Shown: positions 1 through 7,200 of the stretch, one piece after another
How the letters are laid out: each line of letters begins with the position of its first letter
How positions within the stretch are numbered: the stretch's first letter is position 1
Assembly: GCA_029879555.1 (NCBI GenBank)
Contig: JAOUQB010000044.1
Location: 1-11,253 of the forward strand
Source of the DNA: Nitrospirota bacterium
GTDB taxonomy: Bacteria > Nitrospirota > Nitrospiria > Nitrospirales > UBA8639
DNA: 11,253 bases
Direction of reading: 5' to 3'
Translations under genes and position numbers: made by a program
Notes under the pieces: generated by a model
The model's input: the letters and a program-made list of their open reading frames with translations, nothing else
Database searches by the model: none
What the model was told of the DNA's origin: nothing

Positions 1-356
1 TGAACTTTTCCGCCTGCCGTATGGAGAGTAATTTGCGGATTGTGGGGGTCTGCCTTGATTCCGGCATCAAAGGCCAGGTCTTCTGATATGGTGGTAAACG
101 TCGCACCCGTATCAACGATAAGGTGCGCTTGATAGAGGTCATTAAATTCCACCCTGGCAATCCATACCCCACCTTGACGCTCCAATGGGATAATCGAATC
201 TTCAGATCCAGCCGTGATCTTTCCAGATGTGGAGGTGCCGGATTTGGCTTGCAGAAGCGCTTGATCTAAAGGAATACGACTAAATATGGATTGGCCACCC
301 ACCACGATCCCGATAACCAAGAGTCCAAAAACCATGAAAAAACGGGCCGATCCCAT
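1..356 (-). CDS. Retropepsin-like aspartic protease, membrane-anchored (N-terminal part, C-terminus beyond the left edge)
   Basis: 118 residues are visible. The protein starts with a short cytoplasmic end and one hydrophobic segment (about residues 6-24, rich in Val, Ile, Gly and Leu), which probably anchors it in the inner membrane. A Gly/Ser/Thr-rich linker follows (residues 39-52). The protease fold then begins with a strand containing GGVWIARVEFND and the catalytic-type motif VDTGAT, with the Asp at residue 82, followed by a Thr/Ser-rich turn. This is the active-site signature of single-domain, clan AA retropepsin-like bacterial proteases, which work as dimers; the remaining half of the domain is off the window. 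The ATG at 354-356 was chosen because a GGAG lies 8 bases upstream. The gene is divergent from the receptor module and shares its upstream region. Family assignment is firm; the substrate is unknown. Confidence 0.85.
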   Translation of the reverse strand, partial: MGSARFFMVFGLLVIGIVVGGQSIFSRIPLDQALLQAKSGTSTSGKITAGSEDSIIPLERQGGVWIARVEFNDLYQAHLIVDTGATFTTISEDLAFDAGIKADPHNPQITLHTAGGKV

Positions 357-443
357 TAACGAAGCTCCAAAGAATTGAGCGTGCAGAGTGCAACTCTTAA
401 CACATGAGTCTTGGTTTGCTTGTCGGTTATTGGTCGCGCACTC

Positions 444-459
444 TTGACGTGACCGTCAT
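444..459. promoter_or_regulatory. Candidate CRP/FNR-style dyad
   Basis: The sequence reads TTGAC-N6-GTCAT, with perfect inner arms TGACG and CGTCA separated by TGAC. Half-sites of the TGA/TCA type separated by six bases resemble operators of the CRP/FNR superfamily. The site lies about 90 bases upstream of the protease start and about 165 bases upstream of the small His-rich protein. Assignment to a regulator family is inference from symmetry only. Confidence 0.25.
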
Positions 460-507
460 ATTTTATGGTGAGTTTGGGTGGAGGAAAACAGTTGGGCCAA
501 CGGAAAG

Positions 508-523
508 AGGCAGAGCGATTGCG
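508..523 (+). promoter_or_regulatory. Weak sigma-54-like -24/-12 element
   Basis: AGGCAGA-gcga-TTGCG has the GG and GC dinucleotides (509-510 and 521-522) separated by exactly ten bases, as sigma-54 promoters require, and matches GGCA and TTGC of the TGGCACG-N4-TTGCW consensus. The leading T and two inner positions do not match. It points toward the small exported protein at 625. It competes with the sigma-70-like element at 577-605 as the promoter of the receptor module. Confidence 0.25.
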
Positions 524-553
524 CTTTGAGTGGCTTTAAACCCTGTGGTTTTA

Positions 554-570
554 TTGCAAATTAATTGCAA
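554..570. promoter_or_regulatory. TTGCAA-ATTAA-TTGCAA operator-like repeat
   Basis: Two copies of the self-complementary hexamer TTGCAA flank a 5-bp AT centre, giving a 17-bp near-palindrome. Read as direct repeats of ATTGCAAA, the copies are 11 bp apart, about one helical turn. The repeat ends 6 bases before a perfect TTGACA -35 box, a position suited to a repressor or activator. AT-rich dyads with GCAA arms occur among Fur-family boxes of Gram-negative bacteria. A metalloregulator would fit the receptor downstream, but this is inference. Confidence 0.35.
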
Positions 571-576
571 AAGTCG

Positions 577-605
577 TTGACAGGAAAACACCTCTTTGCT
601 AGTTT
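577..605 (+). promoter_or_regulatory. Sigma-70-type promoter for the His-rich protein/receptor module
   Basis: A perfect TTGACA (577-582) is followed, after a 17-base spacer, by TAGTTT (600-605), which keeps the TA and final T of the -10 consensus but matches only three of six positions. The predicted transcript start near 612 would leave only a short leader before the ATG at 625. This supports the ATG over the upstream TTG codons as the start of the first gene. Confidence 0.4.
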
Positions 606-624
606 GAAGCGATTGCTCAATATC

Positions 625-960
625 ATGCGCCGATCAAATTTCCCTTTTCCATTTTCAGTCATCACCAGTCTCACCATTGCCCTGGCGCTGGTACTCGTGG
701 CCTCTGTGCCGTTTAGTCATGCCCTCGAGATTCATCATCTCTTTTCTTCCATTGATCATGATGGGCATCAACATTCTGATTTTGATCTTTGCCAGTGGGT
801 GCAACAGCATACCAGCTCCTCCTTAGCTTGGGCGTTGCCTCAATTAGCACAACGGTCATGGATGTATTCCCTCCTGCCGGTTGGCAAGGAGGAACTCCTG
901 TTTTCTCTCCCTTCCAATCTCTTGCATTCTCGCGGTCCTCCAACTTCCCTTTTCTCTTAA
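625..960 (+). CDS. Small exported His/Cys-rich protein, hypothetical
   Basis: This is a 111-residue protein. It has a basic start (MRRS), a long hydrophobic stretch (about residues 9-30) and a likely signal-peptidase site after SHA (residue 33). The mature part opens with a His/Asp-rich segment at residues 37-50 (HHLFSSIDHDGHQH), then CQWVQQH with Cys56 and His62, and ends with an RGPP motif near the C-terminus. The clustered His, Asp and Cys suggest metal binding in the periplasm. The layout faintly recalls small exported DUF2946-type proteins, but I do not recognise the family with certainty. The frame is open upstream to a TTG at 565. The ATG at 625 is preferred because it gives a clean signal peptide and lies just after a promoter candidate; neither start has a clear Shine-Dalgarno. 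The gene precedes the receptor gene with a 125-base gap and is probably co-transcribed. Confidence 0.6.
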   Translation: MRRSNFPFPFSVITSLTIALALVLVASVPFSHALEIHHLFSSIDHDGHQHSDFDLCQWVQQHTSSSLAWALPQLAQRSWMYSLLPVGKEELLFSLPSNLLHSRGPPTSLFS

Positions 961-1085
961 CATTTCATTTGTTATTCCGCAGATTCAATTGCGGCCCATG
1001 ATGTTGTGTCCGGTTGAGCTGGGGTAATTCCCTTGTGGGGACGACTTCATTCGTGAGCCACTTAGCTGAAAGGGGAGAGACTTCC
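961..1085 (+). other. Intergenic leader with a short hairpin before the receptor gene
   Basis: This 125-base gap contains an inverted repeat CCGCA-N8-TGCGG (977-994), a 5-bp GC-rich stem without a following T tract, so it is not a standard terminator. A strong ribosome binding site (AGGGGAGAG, 1071-1079) ends the gap. The receptor frame is open through this region back to a TTG at 1014, but the Shine-Dalgarno points to the ATG at 1086. Confidence 0.4.
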
Positions 1086-3530
1086 ATGAGGGCTTGGAGA
1101 TTGTTGAGGGTACGTTTTCTGCCAGTAATCGCATCCCTCGGGATTATTTGTCTGATTTATCCTGTCGCCCAGGGTCAAGGAGATACGTCGAATGGTGTGG
1201 AGTATTTAAGGGTCATGACCGGAATTGTTCAATATGAGGATTTACGTCCGGTTCCTCAAGCCATGGTTGAATTGCGTGACAGGGAAGGGACATTGCTTGA
1301 AACTCAAGAAACGAACGAAGCTGGCGTCTTTATTTTTAGGGCGCCCGACAAGGGTATTTTTTCTCTTCGTGCGATGCAATCTGCCCTGTCGAGTGAATCG
1401 AAAATTGTGACAATCACCACCGAGCCTCTGACGGAGGTCACATTGACGCTTGCCTCTCGGGAAGAATTAACGCTGGAAATTGTGTCATCCGTGCCGCCAA
1501 TTCAACATCATACTTCAAGTGAAACCTATACGATGCGCCGGAGGGATATTGAAGAATTGCCACGTGGGAATAATGCGGAATTACAGGATGTGTTGATGAC
1601 ACTTCCAAGTGCTGTTGATGGGGGGCTTGGACAGGTGCATATTCGACAAGAGCATGCTGGCTTGCAATTTCGAATTGACGGTGTCCCAATACCAGATACG
1701 GTGTCATCGGTTTTTTCAGATATTCTTTCACCTCGAACCTGGGAGCGAGCTGATATTATTTTAGGGGGCCCTGAAGCCCAATTTGGGAATCGAACCACGG
1801 CCGTATTGGATATCACGACCAAGAGTGGTACCGACCCTGGATTTGGGTCGGCCCAATTCTTAGGGGGATCCAATGAAACCATTCATCCGTCCATTGAATT
1901 TGGCGGAACGGTGGGATCGACGTTTCGTGTGTATGCACAGAATAGCTTTATTTCGACGAACCGAGGATTAAATCCTCCGACCTTGGGCAAAACGATATTC
2001 CATGATCAAAGCACACGTAATCAAACCTTCCTTCGTGGGGATTGGCAAATCAATAATCAGAATAATGTGACTGGGTTATTCCTCAATTCCATTGCCAAAT
2101 TTCAAATTCCCACCCGCCCTGATTTACTTCTCAATCCGACTCTGGTGGGATTAATCCAGGCCCAAAATCCAGGGTTTATCCCGGTTCGCTCTCAAGATAT
2201 TGATGAATTTCAAAAAGAGACGAATCAATATAGTCATCTCGTCTGGCGGCATGATGTGGATCCTCAACGCTTCTTTAGTGTGGCTGGATATTTTCGACAT
2301 ACGCGAGCCACCTTTTCGACGGATCCGTTGAATGTCTTGGCCTATACTCAAGATCTGGAGGAACCATTTTCTGCTGGAGATCAAGATCGTTTTGCCTATT
2401 CTGGGGGCTTTCGATTTGACTATACCCATCGCGTCAATCCTGAACATTTAGTCAAGGCTGGCCTTCAAATCGATCGAACTCAAACTGTGAATAAAACGAG
2501 GCTTTCTGTTTTTCTTCGGGACGGGTTTGGTAATCCCACTGGTGGAGTGGTTTCCCGGAACGCCGACAACCGAATAATTGGTTGGCGTGAGGAATTGTGG
2601 GTGCAAGATCAATGGACTCCATCGGAGGAATGGACTGTGAATCTTGGGGTTCGGTTTGATCAAATTCAAGGGCTGACGCATGATGGGCAGGTGAGTCCTC
2701 GTCTGGGGGTGAGTTATGCCTGGACGCCTAATCATGTGGTCCATGCTTTTTATGGACGATTATTTACGCCGCCAAATCTTGAAGCGGTTCAGTTTGCGCA
2801 ACTGGGAACTGTTGGCACAACGGCTGAACCCGAAAATGTCACGAATCGTGTGGTCGAGCCCGAACGAGCCCATTATTTCGAAGTGGGGTCAGCTCATGCG
2901 CTTGGGGAATCCGTGACCGTAGAATTAACCGGGTTTTATAAGTTGAGTAAAAACTTTTCTGATGCCGGACAATTTGGAACGACTCCGCTTTTGAATTATT
3001 TTGCGTTTGAACGAGGGTGGCAACGAGGGGTCGATCTCAGTATTAAGGCCAAAATTTTTGATAATGTAACTGGTCGGGGCAGTGTGGCTTGGGGGCAATG
3101 TCGAGGGAAGGGATTGCAATCGGGGCATTTTCTTCTGGAACAGGAAGAAATTAATGACATCAATAGCCAAAGCGGGGTGTTTTGTGACCATATGCAACTT
3201 GTGACGAGTTCTGCGGTGTTGACGTACCATCCCTTTGACCAAACGACCCTCACTGGGCAAATGTTATTCGGGTCCGGATTACGGACGGCCGATCCAGGAC
3301 AAAAAACCAATTCAAGCCATAGTTCTTCGCATACGACCTATAACGTCTCGATTGAACAGGCCCTATCTGTATGGGATCGTTACCAGGTCGTCCTTGGGTT
3401 TGATGTGATTAATGTGTTAGACCAACAGGTCTTTCTGAATAGTGGCGAGGGAAGTATTGGCTTGGGGGTTTCCCATGCGAATCTCCCTCGTTCCTTTTTC
3501 TTTCGAGGGCAATTGTTCTTTGGTGGGTAA
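1086..3530 (+). CDS. TonB-dependent outer-membrane receptor with N-terminal CarboxypepD_reg-like domain
   Basis: This 814-residue protein should form a gated 22-stranded barrel that imports a ligand using TonB energy. In order: a signal peptide (residues 1-30, ending VAQG); a carboxypeptidase-regulatory-like beta-sandwich (about 44-123, including the segment TNEAGVFIFRAPDKG); a plug domain (about 145-248, with RRRDIEELPRGNNAELQDVL, FRIDGVPIPD and LDITTKSG); and then the barrel to the end, including the YGRLFTPPNLEAV segment and the closing NVLDQQVFLNSGEGSIGLG. No STN signalling domain is present, so direct signalling to an anti-sigma factor is unlikely. The ATG was chosen for the strong upstream AGGGGAGAG and the clean signal peptide; a longer TTG-started form would mask both. 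The protein ends LFFGG rather than with the usual terminal aromatic residue. The substrate cannot be read from sequence. Neighbouring His-rich exported proteins suggest a metal or metal complex, as inference only. Confidence 0.88.
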   Translation: MRAWRLLRVRFLPVIASLGIICLIYPVAQGQGDTSNGVEYLRVMTGIVQYEDLRPVPQAMVELRDREGTLLETQETNEAGVFIFRAPDKGIFSLRAMQSALSSESKIVTITTEPLTEVTLTLASREELTLEIVSSVPPIQHHTSSETYTMRRRDIEELPRGNNAELQDVLMTLPSAVDGGLGQVHIRQEHAGLQFRIDGVPIPDTVSSVFSDILSPRTWERADIILGGPEAQFGNRTTAVLDITTKSGTDPGFGSAQFLGGSNETIHPSIEFGGTVGSTFRVYAQNSFISTNRGLNPPTLGKTIFHDQSTRNQTFLRGDWQINNQNNVTGLFLNSIAKFQIPTRPDLLLNPTLVGLIQAQNPGFIPVRSQDIDEFQKETNQYSHLVWRHDVDPQRFFSVAGYFRHTRATFSTDPLNVLAYTQDLEEPFSAGDQDRFAYSGGFRFDYTHRVNPEHLVKAGLQIDRTQTVNKTRLSVFLRDGFGNPTGGVVSRNADNRIIGWREELWVQDQWTPSEEWTVNLGVRFDQIQGLTHDGQVSPRLGVSYAWTPNHVVHAFYGRLFTPPNLEAVQFAQLGTVGTTAEPENVTNRVVEPERAHYFEVGSAHALGESVTVELTGFYKLSKNFSDAGQFGTTPLLNYFAFERGWQRGVDLSIKAKIFDNVTGRGSVAWGQCRGKGLQSGHFLLEQEEINDINSQSGVFCDHMQLVTSSAVLTYHPFDQTTLTGQMLFGSGLRTADPGQKTNSSHSSSHTTYNVSIEQALSVWDRYQVVLGFDVINVLDQQVFLNSGEGSIGLGVSHANLPRSFFFRGQLFFGG

Positions 3531-3534
3531 ACAT

Positions 3535-3984
3535 ATGCTGTGGCAAAAAATTCTTAGAGGCCTGATCATCATCGGTTGTTTTGTGGCGGCCTTCCCCCAT
3601 CCGTCTTATTCCAAGCCTTCAGATGTTTCGACTCATCAATCTGATCACGAGGAGGATGCGCAAGTTGAAACCCTTCCCATGGTTCACGTGCATGGGCTGC
3701 GTTTAAATAAAGATCAACAGCGTGGTCCTGTTCCTCAAAAAACGCCGTGGCCAACCATTCCCATTCAACTAGAAGGCAGAGAATTGGATGATTGGCTTAA
3801 GGCCCGTTTTTTGGTGGGCACAGATGGTGAGGCCACCGTCGTGATTCTAGAGCCTGCCGCGAATCGGGACTTGACGCACTCGGCTCTGTCGGCTCTTCGG
3901 CAATGGACGTTTTTGCCGAAAATGGATGGTGATCAGCCTGTCGAAGGGGAGGTTTCCCTTCGAATTCATTTCCGAACGCAATAA
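3535..3984 (+). CDS. Exported TonB C-terminal-domain protein
   Basis: This 149-residue protein begins four bases after the receptor stop, so it is almost certainly translated from the same message. It has a basic start and one hydrophobic segment (about residues 9-20), which could be a cleaved signal peptide ending near SYS (residue 26) or an uncleaved anchor. An acidic, His-containing stretch follows (residues 34-53: His34, His38, then VHVH). Residues 85-147 match the TonB C-terminal fold: LKARFLVGTDGEATVVILEP, then HSALSALRQWTFLPKMDGDQPVEGEV, then a final strand. Classical TonB has a long Pro/Lys-rich periplasmic spacer, which is absent here; only about 60 residues separate the hydrophobic segment from the domain. 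It may be a dedicated partner of the receptor or a structural relative with no energising role. The frame is open upstream into the receptor gene, but the ATG at 3535 gives the signal sequence. Confidence 0.75.
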   Translation: MLWQKILRGLIIIGCFVAAFPHPSYSKPSDVSTHQSDHEEDAQVETLPMVHVHGLRLNKDQQRGPVPQKTPWPTIPIQLEGRELDDWLKARFLVGTDGEATVVILEPAANRDLTHSALSALRQWTFLPKMDGDQPVEGEVSLRIHFRTQ

Positions 3985-4140
3985 ATCACTAGAGAAAATT
4001 GGGTGTCTCGAGCAAAACGAGTGTATGGGGTACCATTTCCAAATTTCCTTTTTTTTATAGACTTTTCTTGAAAAAACGCGTATTCTTCCTTTCCTAGTCG
4101 ATTGGAACATCAAAGATTCCCACCCCTTGGAGTAGGGATT
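3985..4140. other. Intergenic region after the receptor module
   Basis: This is non-coding and AT-rich, with a T8 run near 4049-4056. Only very short stems (CTCG/CGAG, ATGG/CCAT) precede that run, so no convincing Rho-independent terminator is seen. No clear -35/-10 pair was found for the downstream kinase gene. Confidence 0.4.
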
Positions 4141-4236
4141 ATGGTTAGTCTCTCCGATTTCGGAAAGGTGATTATCCTTTTTCCTTGCCGTGTTTCTTTC
4201 CCCCAATTTCCGCATCTTTCCTTTTTAGTATTGTAG
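4141..4236 (+). CDS. Possible 31-residue leader ORF abutting the kinase gene
   Basis: An ATG at 4141 has a GGAG (4129-4132) 8 bases upstream and opens a 31-codon frame starting MVSLSDFGKVIILF. It ends with a TAG at 4234-4236, immediately before the kinase ATG at 4237 and in the same frame. The kinase start itself lacks a visible Shine-Dalgarno. The arrangement would suit translational coupling, with ribosomes finishing the leader peptide restarting on the kinase. Alternatively it is a chance open frame, or the kinase frame once extended upstream and was closed by the TAG. The peptide is hydrophobic and resembles nothing I know. Confidence 0.3.
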   Translation: MVSLSDFGKVIILFPCRVSFPQFPHLSFLVL

Positions 4237-7200
4237 ATGATAGCCAGTTGGCTTAAAAGTCGTCGAATCTTCTTTGTGGTCGCGATGCTGCTCATGGTCA
4301 CGAGTGGATTGCTACTGTATTGGCTGTATTTGGGCTCGATTGATCGGGAGAAGCTTCGGTTGATGGACTTGGCCCTCGTACATGTCCAACAACTGGAAGC
4401 TATGAGCGAGATCGCGGAGGGAGAGCCGGACAAAGCCAGCGATTTCCTTCCCAAAGCGGATCGAATACAAACCATCTTTCACTCACAGCCCAAAACCCAT
4501 CGCTTTGGGCAATCAGGGAAAATATTATTGCTGGAAGAGGCAGACCGTTCATTCGGCATAAACATTTCAGGACAATCGACTTCCGCGCTTCTTTCCGATG
4601 AAACGGGAAGGAAATTTCTCATGGCCTACGTTCCGTTGGCCGGTCATTCAATTGGGGTTGCTGCCACGATTGATCTTCAAGAACTTCAATTACCCTATTG
4701 GCAGTCAGGTGTCGGTATAGAAATCATGGAATTGCTCGCCATGTTGTTGGGTGGGGTGTTTATCTTTTATCGCAAAGATTCTGGGCCACAAAATATTCAA
4801 GATAATGAAGCCACGATTCGGGCTATTGTTGCAAGTGCCGGTGAAGGGATCGTGACATTTAATGAATGTTCAATCATTGAAACGTTCAATGAAACCGCCG
4901 AGGCGATGTTTCTGTACGACATGGATGAGATAATTGGAAAGCCATTCCAGTCGCTGCTTGTTTCATCTGATCGCGATACCTGTGATACCTTTTTGTTGAC
5001 CTACCGCTCGCAGGGTTTGACTCGTATGTCAGGGGTGGTGAAAGAGTTTCAGGGCCGGCGAAAAGATGGGGCCGTTTTTCCGCTGACCCTCACATTGACG
5101 GAAGCGCCCATTTGGGGCCATCGCCTCTTTACCGTGTTACTGCGAGACATCACTGAACAAAAATTGACCGAACGTCGATTAGCCGCCCAATATGCTGTCG
5201 CACAAGTATTAGCGGAACGTACCACCATTCAAGAAGCGACACCGGAAATTCTGCGAGCGGTTTGCGAAAGTTTAGGGTGGCAGTTGGGAATCCTGTGGCA
5301 AGTCGATCCAGATTCGCAGGTGTTGCGGTGTGTCGAGGTCTGGCGGACTTCACCGGATCGGTTCTCTCGATTTGTGGACCTGACGCAAGGGATGACTTTC
5401 TCAAGAGGGGTTGGCCTTCCCGGGCGGACCTGGGGTGAGGCACAACCGGTTTGGATTCCAGATGCCGTCCAAGATCGAAACTTTCCTCGTGCACCGATGG
5501 CTGCCGAGGAGGGACTTCATGCCGCTTTTGCCTTCCCTATTCAGCTCGGAATGGCAATTTATGGAGTCATGGAGTTTTTTAGTCGAGAAATTCAAGAACC
5601 TGATCAAGCCTTATTGCATCAAATGTTATCGGTGGGAAGTCAGATTGGGCAGTTTATGGAACGAAAAAACACCGAAATGATTTTGCGGGAGCGTGAAGAG
5701 GAAACTCGATTAATTTTGGATACGGCATTAGATGCGGTGGTGACGTTTAATGAAGCGGAACAGATTTTGAGTTGGAACGCGCAGGCGGAGCGCATGTTTG
5801 GTTGGTCGCGCCAAGCAATTCTTGGTCGATCATTGGTCGCTACGATTATCCCCGAGATCTATCGTGAGGGGTATCTCGAGGGGTTGCAAAATTATGTTAG
5901 GACGGGTTTCAGTGAAATCTTGAATCATCGCGTGGAATTATCAGGGCTGCATCGGGACGGCCATGAATTCCCTCTTGAAATGGCCATAACCGCCGTGCGC
6001 TCAAAGGGGCAATTTATTTTTAGTGGATTTTTCCGAGATTTAACCGAACGACGGCAAACGGAAGAAGCCTTGCGTAAAAGTGGGGAACAGCTCCGACAAG
6101 CCCAAAAAATGGAAGCGATTGGGACGTTAGCCGGTGGGATTGCCCATGATTTTAATAATATTTTGTCTTCCATCATTGGGTATACGGAGCTGGCGATGGC
6201 GCAGAGTGGGGTGGGTCATGCCGTTGTTCCACGATTACAGGAAGTGTTGCAAGCCGGCTATCGGGCTAAAAAACTCGTTCGACAAATTTTAACGTTTAGT
6301 CGCCAGGATGAGTCTGGGAAAAAGGTGGTCTTCCTTCAATCAATCGTAGAAGAGGCGTTGAATTTACTGCGCGCATCCCTTCCCTCCACCATTTCCCTCG
6401 AATCCGACCTTCAATCTGAAACCTCACCAGTATTGGCCGATGCCACACAAATTCATCAAGTGGTGATGAACCTTGGGGCCAATGCCGAATATGCTATGCG
6501 TGAATCAGGCGGGAAATTGGTGGTGAAGCTTGATCAGATCGATGTGAAAGAAGATTCTCCATTGCTAAGGCAGGGAATATCCGTTGGACCCTATATTCGT
6601 CTGGCCGTTTCTGATTCCGGAAAGGGCATGGCGCCAAGTGTTCAGAAGAGAATTTTTGACCCATTTTTTACCACCAAGGGTGTTGGGGAGGGGACGGGAT
6701 TAGGACTCTCAGTCATTCATGGTGTGGTCACCAGTCATGGCGGAACCATTCAAGTTGAAAGCCGAGAGGGGGGACGTACGACTTTCTTCATTTATTTTCC
6801 CTGTTCCACGTCGATGCCAAGTGCTGGACCATCGGTTTCCGTTATCCCTGCCTCAAGCTTTGGGCAGGGACGGGTGATGTTCGTCGACGATGAAATTTCC
6901 ATTGCTCGGTGCGGGAAAGATATGCTGGAAGCGTTAGGGTATGAAGTCACCGTGTTTACAAATGCTGCGGATGCATTTGAGTCATTTAAACGCAACCCTG
7001 ATCATTTTGATGTGTTGGTCACCGATCAAACAATGCCAGGGATGACAGGAGATCGGTTGGCACAACAGGTGAAGACTGTCCGCCCCAAATTTCCCGTAAT
7101 TTTATGCTCTGGGTTTAGTTACACCATGAATGAACAGAAAGCAGGAATTATGGGCCTGCAAGCCTATTTAACGAAACCAGTGCTTATGGGCGATATGGCT

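Larger units (their letters stand above)
357..624. other. Divergent intergenic region with dyads and promoter candidates
   Basis: About 270 bases lie between two divergently transcribed genes. The region holds three small dyads: AGAGT-gca-ACTCT at 385-397, TGACG-tgac-CGTCA at 445-458, and a TTGCAA pair at 554-570. It also holds one sigma-54-like element (about 508-523) and one sigma-70-like element (577-605). No RNA gene is recognised. The density of short symmetric elements suggests that one or both flanking genes are regulated, but none of the sites can be tied to a named regulator from this window alone. Confidence 0.5.

Noticed and set aside
385..397. AGAGT-gca-ACTCT as an operator for the protease gene
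   Set aside because: A single 5-bp dyad of low information content with no second matching site; only a loosely similar half-site (gcACTCTTGAC) lies near 439.
1014..1085. TTG-started, 24-residue longer receptor
   Set aside because: The added residues precede the signal peptide and lack a ribosome site, while the ATG at 1086 has a strong one.
3442..3534. Longer form of the TonB-like protein starting inside the receptor gene
   Set aside because: It would overlap the receptor by about 90 bases and bury the signal peptide; the ATG at 3535 explains the frame better.
3990..4056. Rho-independent terminator after the receptor module
   Set aside because: A T8 run is present, but only 4-bp stems precede it and none sits directly before the T run.
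3847..4215. 122-codon minus-strand open frame over the end of the TonB-like gene and the following gap
   Set aside because: Composition is Lys/Arg/Ser-rich without a recognisable domain, it overlaps a well-supported gene in antisense, and it has no clear ribosome site.
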